From contig DATFFO010000140.1 of the NCBI GenBank assembly GCA_035250025.1, positions 1 through 34,546 on the forward strand: a stretch of DNA of 34,546 bases, written 5' to 3'. Positions 15,734 to 23,199 of this stretch are shown here, piece after piece. The position numbers were made by a program, and so were the translations under genes. Source of the stretch: DATFFO01 sp035250025. Its GTDB lineage: Bacteria; Actinomycetota; Acidimicrobiia; Spongiisociales; ZC4RG35. Position 1 is the stretch's first letter. The number at the start of each line of letters is the position of its first letter. The notes under the pieces are model-generated. The model saw nothing but the letters and a program-made list of their open reading frames with translations. It was not told where the DNA came from and did not search any database.

Positions 15734-15860
15734 CAACCGAATGGGGCATCGGCGAAGCCAAGGATCGCCGAAGGCGAGGGCGCCCTGTAGCGGGCTCTGA
15801 CTCTCGGCTCTCGCTCCCAACAGGACTAGCTATAGGAGAAGTCCGCCACGGGTCTGCCCT
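15734..15860 (+). other. Gene-free spacer with small triloop hairpins
   Basis: No gene is visible. It holds two hairpins with GAA loops, GGC-GAA-GCC (15751-15759) and CGCC-GAA-GGCG (15766-15776), and a short run of seven-base-like units GGCTCTG, ACTCTCG, GCTCTCG (15793-15813). It continues into the longer structured element at 15861. Confidence 0.5.
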
Positions 15861-15940
15861 GCCCTTCGGGCATCCCCCTACCCCACTCACTTCGTTCGTG
15901 GGGGCCCCTTCCCCCTCTCGCTTCGCTCGTGGGGGACAAA
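15861..15940 (-). repeat. Structured 3' element, long copy
   Basis: On the reverse strand it starts TTTGTCCCCCAC (15940-15929) and ends GTGGGGTAGGGGGAT (15886-15872), exactly the flanks of the copy at 13575, but with 42 nt between them instead of 3. The 42 nt contain two related blocks with GAGCGAAGCGAG and GAACGAAGTGAG, each bounded by C/G runs. A hairpin GCCC-GAA-GGGC (15871-15861) follows at once, like the CGGC-CAA-GCCG hairpin of the other copy. It lies downstream of the response regulator gene. Confidence 0.7.
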
Positions 15941-15982
15941 CTTCCGACTTCCGACTTCCGTCTTCCGACTTCTGTCTTCTGT
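15941..15982. repeat. Heptanucleotide tandem array downstream of the response regulator
   Basis: Six consecutive seven-base units: CTTCCGA, CTTCCGA, CTTCCGT, CTTCCGA, CTTCTGT, CTTCTGT, followed by a shortened CTGT. The array sits 11 nt after the stop of the reverse-strand response regulator and directly abuts the structured element. The unit differs from those at 130-192 but the period is the same. Confidence 0.85.
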
Positions 15983-15993
15983 CTGTCTTCGCT

Positions 15994-16644
15994 TCAGCCC
16001 TCTATCAGGCCTTCGCGGATGGCGTAGCGGACGGCGTCATGGCGGGAACCGAGCCCCGTCTTGTCGAGGACATTGCGGATGTGGTTCTTGACCGTGTTCT
16101 CGGAGATGTAGAGGTCCTCGGCGATCTCCTTGGACGTCTGCCCGTTGGCAACATGGCCCAGAATCTCGATCTCACGCCCGGTGAGCGACGGGCTGCGGGT
16201 GGACACGACGTCGCGCGTCCTCAGGAGCTTGGCCACGATCTCGAAGAGCTTGGCCCCGACGGCCGGGGACATGACGGCACCCCCTGCCTCGACCTCGCGC
16301 AGCCCGGCCACGAGGCGCTCGAGGGCGGTGTCCTTGGTGAGGAAGCCTCTCGCTCCGGCCTTGACTCCGGCAAGCAGGTCCTCGACCGACTCCGAAGAGG
16401 TGAGCAGCACGACAGCCGTCGTCGGGACCTCCGACGCGATCGTCGCCACTATCTCGAGGCCCGACATGCCGGGCATTAGGACATCGAGAAGGACGATGTC
16501 GGGCTTGTGTTCTTTCGCCAGGCTGATGGCCGCCATGGCGTCGCCGGCGGTGGCGACTACCTCGAATCCAGCGTCTTTGACGGCGGCGGCGAGGGCGGCG
16601 CGAAACAGTTCGGCGTCGTCGACGATGAGAACGGTGCTCTTCAT
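15994..16644 (-). CDS. NarL/LuxR-family response regulator
   Basis: 216 residues. The receiver domain (1-120) has the acidic pair DD (9-10), phosphoacceptor Asp54 in LLDVLMPGMSG, Thr82 and Lys104, all expected for phosphorylation. A LuxR-type helix-turn-helix follows (about 150-212) with LTGREIEILGHVANGQTSKE and NTVKNHIRNVL. It should bind DNA as a dimer after phosphorylation. No histidine kinase is in the window. The gene starts 7 nt after the hpf stop, so it is co-transcribed with comF and hpf; the ribosome site is poor, which suggests coupling to hpf translation. The target genes are unknown; its own operon is a reasonable candidate. Confidence 0.9.
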   Translation of the reverse strand: MKSTVLIVDDAELFRAALAAAVKDAGFEVVATAGDAMAAISLAKEHKPDIVLLDVLMPGMSGLEIVATIASEVPTTAVVLLTSSESVEDLLAGVKAGARGFLTKDTALERLVAGLREVEAGGAVMSPAVGAKLFEIVAKLLRTRDVVSTRSPSLTGREIEILGHVANGQTSKEIAEDLYISENTVKNHIRNVLDKTGLGSRHDAVRYAIREGLIEG

Positions 16645-16651
16645 AAAGCGT

Positions 16652-17185
16652 TCACGACGGCTCGATCAGGCCCAGTCGCCCGTCCCGGCGCCGGTAGAGA
16701 ACGCTCTGGAGGTCGGTGGAGGCGTTGTGGAAGAAGAAGAACGAGTGACCGAGCATGTCCATCTGGAGGGAGGCTTCTTCGATAGTCATCGGCTTCATCA
16801 CGAATTGCTTGATGCGAACGATCTCGTCGCTCTCGGGTGGGTCCTCTTCCACGGTCACAGATTCGTGGCGACGGCCGCGATCGATGAGCCGTTCCTTGAA
16901 CTCGCGCATTCGGCGGGTGAAGCGGTCGATGGCGGCGTCGAGGGCCGTCTCGCGGGTGTCGGCGGCGGACTCGACGCGGACCACGCGGCCGGACACAGAG
17001 GCAGTCATTTCGACCCGGTGCCGCTGGTCGGCCCGACGGGGATTGGGTTCCTCGAAAAGCTCCACGTCGACCGAATCGACGGCCTGTTCGAATACCCGGG
17101 TGGCATGTTCTACCCGGTCGATGACTCGAGAACGCTCGTCGTTGGAGACCTCGGCATGCCGCCCGTGAACGATGATCTCCAACAA
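16652..17185 (-). CDS. hpf: Ribosome hibernation promoting factor, long form
   Basis: 177 residues. The N-terminal S30AE domain (about 1-110) has the LEIIVHGRHAEV opening and a helix rich in Arg/Glu (DRFTRRMREFKERL); the C-terminal dimerisation domain (about 122-177) reads RIKQFVMKPMTIEEAS and FFFFHNASTDLQSVLYRRRDG. Long HPF pairs 70S ribosomes into 100S dimers in stationary or stressed cells. TTG 17185 is the start: the N-terminus fits the family and a strong GGAGGT lies just upstream inside the end of comF; the spacing is short. It immediately follows the comF stop. The order comF-hpf-secA is as in mycobacteria (Rv3242c-Rv3240c). Confidence 0.93.
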   Translation of the reverse strand: MLEIIVHGRHAEVSNDERSRVIDRVEHATRVFEQAVDSVDVELFEEPNPRRADQRHRVEMTASVSGRVVRVESAADTRETALDAAIDRFTRRMREFKERLIDRGRRHESVTVEEDPPESDEIVRIKQFVMKPMTIEEASLQMDMLGHSFFFFHNASTDLQSVLYRRRDGRLGLIEPS

Positions 17186-17785
17186 CTACCTCCAGACCGG
17201 GATGGAGCTTGCCGCCGGGAGACTAGTCACTTCGGGGAGAGGGGAGACGGCGGCCGTGGCGGTGACGGCCGAGGTCGGTCCCGCTATGAGGCCGGCGGCG
17301 GCCCGGAGGGTGGCTCCGGTCGTTATCACGTCGTCGATGAGCACGAACGGTCCCGCGGGATCGGTGACGGCAGATCGAAACCTGGGGGCGGCACCGTGGT
17401 CCCGACCGGCACGGGGTCTTCCCAGCCACGGCGCCGTCAGCAGGGGTGCCACCGGCTGGCCAGTCAGCCGCCCGAGGGTGCGGGCGAGTTCGATCGCCGG
17501 ATCCACGCCATATCGGAGGAGGCGCCACCGGACTCGAGGGACGGGGACGATGACGGCGTTGCGAGGAATGAGCGGCACCATGGCTTCTGCCAGCACCCGA
17601 CCCGCCGCCACGATCCCGCGGTACTTGAGATGGTGCACCAGCACCCGGGCCACGTCCCTATGGACGAAGGCGGAGCGGACCACCCCGACGGGAGCGACGA
17701 ACCGCTCAGGGGCGGGGCGGAGGGAAAGCGCGCACACAGAGCAGACTGAGCCGTCCCCGATCCTCCGACAGCCGAGACAAACCAT
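17186..17785 (-). CDS. comF: ComF-like phosphoribosyltransferase-fold protein
   Basis: 199 residues with an N-terminal four-Cys zinc finger (Cys3, 6, 15, 18) and a type I phosphoribosyltransferase domain ending in the PRPP loop FVLIDDVITTGATL (147-160, Asp151/Asp152). The spacing LVHHLKYRG and VPVPRVRWRLLRYG also match ComF/GntX proteins, linked to DNA uptake in some bacteria and of uncertain role in actinobacteria. The start at 17785 sits within a short divergent spacer with secA (81 nt to ATG 17867). No competence genes are seen near it. It is the first gene of the comF-hpf-response regulator operon. Confidence 0.88.
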   Translation of the reverse strand: MVCLGCRRIGDGSVCSVCALSLRPAPERFVAPVGVVRSAFVHRDVARVLVHHLKYRGIVAAGRVLAEAMVPLIPRNAVIVPVPRVRWRLLRYGVDPAIELARTLGRLTGQPVAPLLTAPWLGRPRAGRDHGAAPRFRSAVTDPAGPFVLIDDVITTGATLRAAAGLIAGPTSAVTATAAVSPLPEVTSLPAASSIPVWR

Positions 17786-17853
17786 CGGTCGAAACTAGGG
17801 GGCAGGTGTGACACACTCGCCGCGGGCGACTAACTCTCTGAGTCCCTGGTCGG

Positions 17854-17859
17854 TACAAT
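17854..17859 (+). promoter_or_regulatory. -10 box (TACAAT) for leaderless secA
   Basis: TACAAT in a CGGTACAATTG context ends 7 nt before the secA ATG at 17867, so the mRNA would begin at or beside the start codon. No Shine-Dalgarno sequence exists upstream, which agrees. A -35 box is not clear. Confidence 0.55.
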
Positions 17860-17866
17860 TGACGCG

Positions 17867-20515
17867 ATGTCCCTCTTCTCCAAGATCCTCAACATGGGCG
17901 AGGGGCGGAACCTCAAGACCTTCGAGTCCGTCGTCACCGCGGTCAATGCCCTCGAACCAGAGTACGAGAAGCTCGACGATGCCGCATTGGCCGAGAAGAC
18001 CGTCGAATTCCGCCGGCGACTCGCCAACGCCGAGACCCTCGACGACCTCCAGGTAGAGGCATTCGCCGCCGTGCGTGAGGCCGCCAAACGTGTCCTCGGC
18101 CAACGCCACTTCGATGTACAGATCGTGGGTGCCGCCGCCCTCCACGCCGGAATGGTGTCGGAGATGAAGACCGGTGAGGGCAAGACCCTCGTTTCCACGA
18201 TGCCGGCGTATCTCAACGCACTCGAAGGTCGCGGCGTCCATCTCGTCACTGTCAACGACTACCTGGCGGCGCGCGATGCCGAGTGGATGGGCAACATTCA
18301 CCGCTTCCTCGGCCTGACTGTCGGTCTGATCCAATCGGGGATGACACCTGACGAACGCCGTCCGGCCTATGCCGCCGACATCACCTACGGCACGAACAAC
18401 GAGTTCGGCTTCGACTACCTCCGCGACAACATGGCCATGCGCCGAAAGGACATGGTCCAACGCGGCCACCACTACGCCATCGTCGACGAGGTCGACTCCA
18501 TCCTGGTCGACGAGGCCCGCACCCCACTGATCATCTCGGGGCGCGTGTCGGACTCGGCGAAGTGGTACAAGGACTTCGCCCGGATCGCCGACCGCTTGCA
18601 GCCCGACCTCCACTACGAGGTCGACGAGAAGAAGCGCCAGGTCCTCATCAACGAGGAAGGTGTGGCGGCTGTCGAGAAGGCCGTGGGCGTCGAGAACCTG
18701 TACGACCACGCCGCCGTCGACCTGGTCCACCATCTCGAGTCTGCTCTGAAGGCCAAGGAGCTCTACCACGGCGACGTCGAGTACCTCGTGGACCACGGCG
18801 AGGTCAAAATCGTCGACGAGTTCACTGGCCGCGTGCTCGAGGGTCGACGCTACTCGGAGGGCTTGCATCAGGCGATCGAGGCCAAGGAGGGGGTGGCGAT
18901 CAAGTCCGAGAACCAGACCCTGGCGACGATCACCCTCCAGAACTTCTTCCGCCTCTACGGCAAGCTGGCCGGCATGACCGGCACCGCCGAGACCGAGGCG
19001 GCCGAGCTGGCCCAGATCTACGACGTCGAGGTGCTGGTCGTGCCGACCAACCGCCCCGTCGCCAGGAGCGATCAGGCCGACCTCGTCTACAAGACGGAGG
19101 AGGCGAAGTTCGAGGCGGTGGTGGAGGACGTGGCCGCTCGCCACGCCGCCGGCCAGCCGGTCCTGCTCGGCACCATCTCGATCGAGCGTTCCGAGATGCT
19201 GTCGCGCATGCTCTCCAAACGCGGTATCCCCCACGAAGTCCTCAACGCCAAACAGCATGCCAGGGAGGCTGAGATCATCGCCCAGGCCGGCCGGCCTGGG
19301 GCGGTCACTGTCGCCACGAACATGGCCGGCCGCGGCGTCGACATCATGCTGGGTGGTAATCCCGAGGGAATGGCAAAAGCCGAGCTCAAGCGTCAGGGAG
19401 TCGGTCCCGGCGAATCCGAGTATGACGATCGCCTCCACGAGCTGACCGAGAAGTTCGCCGCCGAGATCGCTCCCGACAAGGCTCTGGTGATCGAAGCGGG
19501 CGGGCTCTACGTGGTCGGCACCGAACGCCATGAGTCGCGCCGCATCGACAATCAGCTCCGGGGACGCTCCGGCCGTCAGGGAGACCCCGGCGAGTCCCGT
19601 TTCTACCTGTCGCTGCGCGACGAGCTGATGCGCCGGTTCCAGGGCGAGCGGGTGGAAACGATCATGGACCGGCTCAAGATCCCCGACGACATGCCCATCG
19701 AGCACAAGTGGGTCAACAGCGCCGTGGAGCGGGCCCAACGCCAGGTCGAATCCCAGAACTTCGAGATCCGCAAGAACGTCCTCAAGTACGACGAAGTGAT
19801 GAACAAGCAGCGCGAGGTCGTCTACGACTGGCGCTCCTCCATCCTCGACGACGAGGCGGGGGAGGGGATGGTGGAGGAGTGGATCGAGGACGCTGTCTCC
19901 GCGGTCATCGACGAAGCCGTCGGCGACGGTGCACCCAGCCAGTGGGACTGGGAGGAACTGACGCGTGAGCTGACGCAGATCTACCCCACTCAGCTCGCAG
20001 CCGAGGCCTTCGACGGCCGCCTCAGCCGGGAGACCCTTGTCGAGTCCGCCGTCGAGGAGGCCCTGGCGGCCTACGAGGACCGGCGAGAAGAACTTGGCGC
20101 CGACGTGCTGCGGCAGGTGGAGAAGTCCGTCGTGATGTCCATCATCGACAACAAGTGGCGCGACCATCTCTCCGACATGGACTATCTCCGCGCCGGCATC
20201 GGTCTCCGGGCGATGGGCCAGCGCGACCCACTCACGGAGTACCAGCGCGAGGGCTTCGACATGTTCGCCGAGATGGTCGATGCCGTGAAGCACGACTCGG
20301 TTCGGTACCTCTTCCACGTCCAGCTCGCCCAGCCCACCACGACCACGGCTGACGCGGCCACAATGACGTCGGGGGCGGCACCGGCCCGGATCGAGGCCAA
20401 CGCCTCCCAGGCGCAGAACCGCCAGCCGGTGTCGGCCGACAAGATCGGCCGCAACGAGCCGTGTCCCTGCGGCAGCGGCAAGAAGTACAAGCGCTGCCAC
20501 GGCGCCGTCGCCTGA
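17867..20515 (+). CDS. secA: Preprotein translocase ATPase SecA
   Basis: SecA drives exported proteins through the SecYEG channel by ATP hydrolysis. The 882-residue protein has Walker A MKTGEGKTLVS (GEGKT at 103-107), Walker B with DEVDSILVDEARTPL, the second nucleotide domain with TNMAGRGVDIMLGGNP and RGRSGRQGDPG, the scaffold and helical wing domains and a C-terminal zinc tail CPCGSGKKYKRCHG that binds SecB or phospholipid in other bacteria. Length equals the housekeeping SecA1 class. It has no leader. The stop is 9 nt before prfB, so the two may be co-transcribed. The reverse strand is open over nearly the whole gene, a result of strong third-position G/C bias, and is not coding. Confidence 0.97.
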   Translation: MSLFSKILNMGEGRNLKTFESVVTAVNALEPEYEKLDDAALAEKTVEFRRRLANAETLDDLQVEAFAAVREAAKRVLGQRHFDVQIVGAAALHAGMVSEMKTGEGKTLVSTMPAYLNALEGRGVHLVTVNDYLAARDAEWMGNIHRFLGLTVGLIQSGMTPDERRPAYAADITYGTNNEFGFDYLRDNMAMRRKDMVQRGHHYAIVDEVDSILVDEARTPLIISGRVSDSAKWYKDFARIADRLQPDLHYEVDEKKRQVLINEEGVAAVEKAVGVENLYDHAAVDLVHHLESALKAKELYHGDVEYLVDHGEVKIVDEFTGRVLEGRRYSEGLHQAIEAKEGVAIKSENQTLATITLQNFFRLYGKLAGMTGTAETEAAELAQIYDVEVLVVPTNRPVARSDQADLVYKTEEAKFEAVVEDVAARHAAGQPVLLGTISIERSEMLSRMLSKRGIPHEVLNAKQHAREAEIIAQAGRPGAVTVATNMAGRGVDIMLGGNPEGMAKAELKRQGVGPGESEYDDRLHELTEKFAAEIAPDKALVIEAGGLYVVGTERHESRRIDNQLRGRSGRQGDPGESRFYLSLRDELMRRFQGERVETIMDRLKIPDDMPIEHKWVNSAVERAQRQVESQNFEIRKNVLKYDEVMNKQREVVYDWRSSILDDEAGEGMVEEWIEDAVSAVIDEAVGDGAPSQWDWEELTRELTQIYPTQLAAEAFDGRLSRETLVESAVEEALAAYEDRREELGADVLRQVEKSVVMSIIDNKWRDHLSDMDYLRAGIGLRAMGQRDPLTEYQREGFDMFAEMVDAVKHDSVRYLFHVQLAQPTTTTADAATMTSGAAPARIEANASQAQNRQPVSADKIGRNEPCPCGSGKKYKRCHGAVA

Positions 20516-20524
20516 GCCGCTCCC

Positions 20525-21646
20525 ATGGCCAGTCTCGACCCTGTCCCCACGCCCGAAGACCTCCGCGAGCGGCTCGCCGCCGCTCGCAAGTTCCTGGATC
20601 TGGAAAACAAGGCCGTCGAGTTGGAGGACCTCCGCGCTCGGGCCGCCAGCCCAGGCCTGTGGGACGACCCGGATCAGGCCCGGTCGGTCACCGGGCGGCT
20701 GGCACGATACGAGGGCCTCTTCGAGATGGTCTCGAACCTCGAGCAGGCCATCGAGGACGCCGAAGTGCTGGCGGACCTGGCGTCAGAAGCGGACGACGAG
20801 TCGAACCGCGAAGAGGCCCATGCTGAGCTGCGCCAGGTGTCGGCCGAGCTCGACCGCCTCGAGCTCGAATCGCTCTTCTTCGAGGAGTATGACGAGGAGA
20901 ACGCCATCCTCGGCGTCCACGCCGGAGCCGGGGGCGTCGACGCCCAGGACTGGGCCGAGATGATCGTTCGCATGTATCAGCGGTTCCTCACCGACCAGGG
21001 ATTCGACGTCACTGTCGAAGAGTGGACCGAGGGAGAAGAGGCCGGGATCAAGACAGTGACGATGACTGTGCGCGGCGACCGGGCCTATGGCATGCTCGAG
21101 TCAGAGAGGGGCGTGCATCGCCTGGTCCGGATCAGCCCCTTCGATGGCAATGCCCGCCGCCAGACCTCCTTCGCCGGAGTGGATGTCATCCCCGAACTCG
21201 ACGAGTCCCAGCTGGACGTCGAGATCAAGGACGACGACATCCGCATCGACACCTATCGCAGCCAGGGCGCCGGGGGCCAGCATGTCAACACGACCGACTC
21301 CGCTGTCCGCATCACTCACATTCCCACGGGGATCGTCGCCCAGTGCCAGAACGAGCGTTCCCAGCTCCAGAACAAGGCCCGGGCCATGACCATGCTCAAG
21401 GCGCGCCTCGCCGAGCGGGCCCGCCAGGAGCATCGCCAGCATCTCGATTCGATACGGGGAGAGCAGGGGGAGGCAGCCTGGGGCCGCCAGATCCGTTCGT
21501 ACGTCCTCCAGCCCTATCAGATGGCCAAGGACCTGCGCACCGACCACGAGACCGGCAACGTCCAGGGGGTGCTCGACGGCGATCTGATGCCCTTCGTCGA
21601 GGCCTACCTCCGCTGGCGCCGGGCCGGTCACGAGCAGGAGCAGTAA
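20525..21646 (+). CDS. prfB: Peptide chain release factor 2
   Basis: RF2 ends translation at UGA and UAA. The 373-residue protein has the stop-codon recognition tripeptide SPF (204-206 in RISPFDGNARRQ), which separates RF2 from RF1, and the catalytic GGQ (250-252 in SQGAGGQHVN). The reading frame is uninterrupted: the in-frame UGA and +1 programmed frameshift that control prfB in many bacteria are absent, as in many actinobacteria. ATG 20525 lacks a clear Shine-Dalgarno sequence, so translation may depend on secA read-through. In mycobacteria prfB precedes ftsEX-smpB, as here, with an MFS gene inserted on the reverse strand. Confidence 0.97.
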   Translation: MASLDPVPTPEDLRERLAAARKFLDLENKAVELEDLRARAASPGLWDDPDQARSVTGRLARYEGLFEMVSNLEQAIEDAEVLADLASEADDESNREEAHAELRQVSAELDRLELESLFFEEYDEENAILGVHAGAGGVDAQDWAEMIVRMYQRFLTDQGFDVTVEEWTEGEEAGIKTVTMTVRGDRAYGMLESERGVHRLVRISPFDGNARRQTSFAGVDVIPELDESQLDVEIKDDDIRIDTYRSQGAGGQHVNTTDSAVRITHIPTGIVAQCQNERSQLQNKARAMTMLKARLAERARQEHRQHLDSIRGEQGEAAWGRQIRSYVLQPYQMAKDLRTDHETGNVQGVLDGDLMPFVEAYLRWRRAGHEQEQ

Positions 21647-21648
21647 GC

Positions 21649-21663
21649 GGATGGGCACCATCC
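21649..21663. terminator. Hairpin between convergent prfB and MFS genes
   Basis: GGATGG (21649-21654) and CCATCC (21658-21663) pair around a GCA loop, just after the prfB stop; outer bases AGC and GCT (to 21672) could extend it. It lies between two convergent stops and may end both transcripts. No U-tract. Confidence 0.45.
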
Positions 21664-21679
21664 CTAACCGCTGACCCTC

Positions 21680-23011
21680 TCAGTCCAGCGCCAGGTCGGG
21701 TTCCTTGGGGGCTCTGGAGAGGTAGCTCTCCGAGAGGCTGCGGAAGGGCCGCGACTTCAGGGCGGCGATCGTCACTGCCACGCCGACAGCGCCTGCCACG
21801 ATGAAGACCAGGGCCATGCCTCGCTCGGGCCCGGTCCCAAACCAGCCACCGATGGTCTCGGCCCCACTCCCATCGCTCATGAAAGGGATCACCCAGGCTT
21901 GGGCGATCGGGCCGATCAAGAAGGCGGTGACGGGCGACGCGGCCGTCTCGATCGTCTGGCCGAAGCCGAATACTCGCCCCTGCTCATGGAAGGGGACGAC
22001 ACGTTGGATCACGGTTTGCTCCGAGGCTTCGGCCACCGGGATCAGGATCATGTACAGGAAGAATCCGATGCCCAGCGTCACGATCGACGAGACGATCGGG
22101 AAGAGGATCGTGATGGACCACATGGCCAGGTTGACCAGCAGAATCGTACGGACCGGATTGGCGCCCAATCCACGCCGGGCGACGAGCACCCCGCCGACGA
22201 TGAACCCAAAGCTGGCGACAGCGAGGACGACGCCCCAGGTCTCGACCGAGACCAACTCCAGGCCATAGGGATCCATAAGCGCCATGAACACGCCGCCCAA
22301 GAAGTTGTTGAAGGTGCTGAACAACAGCAAGGCGAAGAGTCCCTCGACCCGGCGGACGGCATTGAGCGCACCCGCCAGGTCGAACGTTGAGCCGGGCTCC
22401 CCGTCGCCGCCCTCGTCGGGGGCGACGTCACCCTCGATTCGGATCGAAACCAGGTCGAGCGCTGTCACCAGCGTCAAGGCGATGGTGATCACGACGCAGG
22501 CACCCATGCCCAGCTGCCCGATTGCCAACCCGCTGAAGACCGAGGTCAGGGCGAAAGCGACACCGTTGGCGGTGCCAACCAGGCCATTGGCGCGGTCGTG
22601 GCGGTCCTCGGGCACCAGCAAAGTGACGGTTGTCGACAGAGCGAGGGAGCGCAGGTTCCCGGCGATGGCACCGGCCAGGGTCAGGACGATGAACGCCCAG
22701 GTGGACGGCGCGTCGAGCGCGGGGATCGTTTCGCTCGGTGTCAGGAAGTACACCAGGGCGGCGGCGAGGTAGAAGCCGAGTGAGGCTCCATTGGAGACCA
22801 GCATCGAAGCCTTGCGTGTGGACCGGTCGACGAACGTCCCAAAGAAGAGGCCCGAGGCCGCAAAGAGAAGCATGTAGCCCCCGCCGATCACAGAGGATGC
22901 GACCACCGAGCGCGTCTCGAGGTAGACCCAGAAGGTGAGGGCGAACCAGAGGAAGTTGTTGGTGACGCTGGCCACCAAGGTGTTGGCGACCAGCCGATTG
23001 AAGGAAGTCAT
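21680..23011 (-). CDS. MFS transporter, EntS/MFS_3-like
   Basis: 443 residues with twelve predicted membrane helices. The N-half has NFLWFALTFWVYLETRS and, after helix 2, the MFS loop GTFVDRSTRKASM; the C-half repeats the design with a second basic loop (LVARRGLGANPVR). There is a long internal cytoplasmic loop (about 205-225, acidic and Gly-rich). The overall type is that of single-component exporters of small molecules such as siderophores or drugs; the substrate cannot be told. ATG 23011 is certain from hydropathy; there is no Shine-Dalgarno sequence and the leader holds a nested inverted repeat. It is oriented against its neighbours and is the only gene breaking the prfB-ftsEX order. Confidence 0.85.
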   Translation of the reverse strand: MTSFNRLVANTLVASVTNNFLWFALTFWVYLETRSVVASSVIGGGYMLLFAASGLFFGTFVDRSTRKASMLVSNGASLGFYLAAALVYFLTPSETIPALDAPSTWAFIVLTLAGAIAGNLRSLALSTTVTLLVPEDRHDRANGLVGTANGVAFALTSVFSGLAIGQLGMGACVVITIALTLVTALDLVSIRIEGDVAPDEGGDGEPGSTFDLAGALNAVRRVEGLFALLLFSTFNNFLGGVFMALMDPYGLELVSVETWGVVLAVASFGFIVGGVLVARRGLGANPVRTILLVNLAMWSITILFPIVSSIVTLGIGFFLYMILIPVAEASEQTVIQRVVPFHEQGRVFGFGQTIETAASPVTAFLIGPIAQAWVIPFMSDGSGAETIGGWFGTGPERGMALVFIVAGAVGVAVTIAALKSRPFRSLSESYLSRAPKEPDLALD

Positions 23012-23013
23012 GG

Positions 23014-23046
23014 GATAAGAGACCGCTCGGTCGCCACATTCTTATC
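23014..23046 (-). promoter_or_regulatory. Nested inverted repeat in the MFS transporter leader
   Basis: GATAAGA (23014-23020) and TCTTATC (23040-23046) are perfect 7-bp arms 19 nt apart; between them GACCG-CT-CGGTC (23021-23032) is a second perfect repeat. A TAAGAAT -10-like box of the transporter overlaps the outer arm on the reverse strand. This could be an operator for a local or distant repressor, or an RNA structure. Confidence 0.45.
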
Positions 23047-23142
23047 GGTGGCACGGACTTTTGTCCCCCAGTTTTCATTCGGTCGTTGTCTGCGGCCGGA
23101 GTCCGACGGCGCGGTGGGCTGTTGATTCGTGAGCCGCCCTAG

Positions 23143-23184
23143 TAGCCTTTCGTAATCCCGCACCGTGCCAAAGTCGTCTGGCAC
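23143..23184 (+). promoter_or_regulatory. ftsE leader: -10 box and 20-bp palindrome
   Basis: TAGCCT (23143-23148) is a possible -10 box with TTGATT (23122-23127) as a -35 box only 15 nt upstream. Downstream, GTGCCA (23165-23170) and TGGCAC (23179-23184) form a perfect palindrome around 8 nt, in the transcribed leader 15 nt before the ATG. It may be a protein-binding site or an RNA hairpin. The spacer 23047-23142 otherwise shows only TTTGTCCCCCA (23060-23070), matching the flank of the structured 3' element. Confidence 0.35.
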
Positions 23185-23199
23185 ACTGAGGTTCCCTTC

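Noticed and set aside
15861..15982. CRISPR array
   Set aside because: Repeats are 7 bp or hairpin blocks without regular spacers.
17795..20500. A roughly 900-codon open frame on the reverse strand across secA
   Set aside because: It mirrors the SecA codons, has low-complexity residue use (His, Val, Gly, Asp) and no family signature; a result of strong third-position G/C bias.
23179..23199. TGGCAC resembling the -24 element of a sigma-54 promoter before ftsE
   Set aside because: No TTGC -12 element follows, and sigma-54 is not expected in actinobacteria; TGGCAC is one arm of a palindrome.
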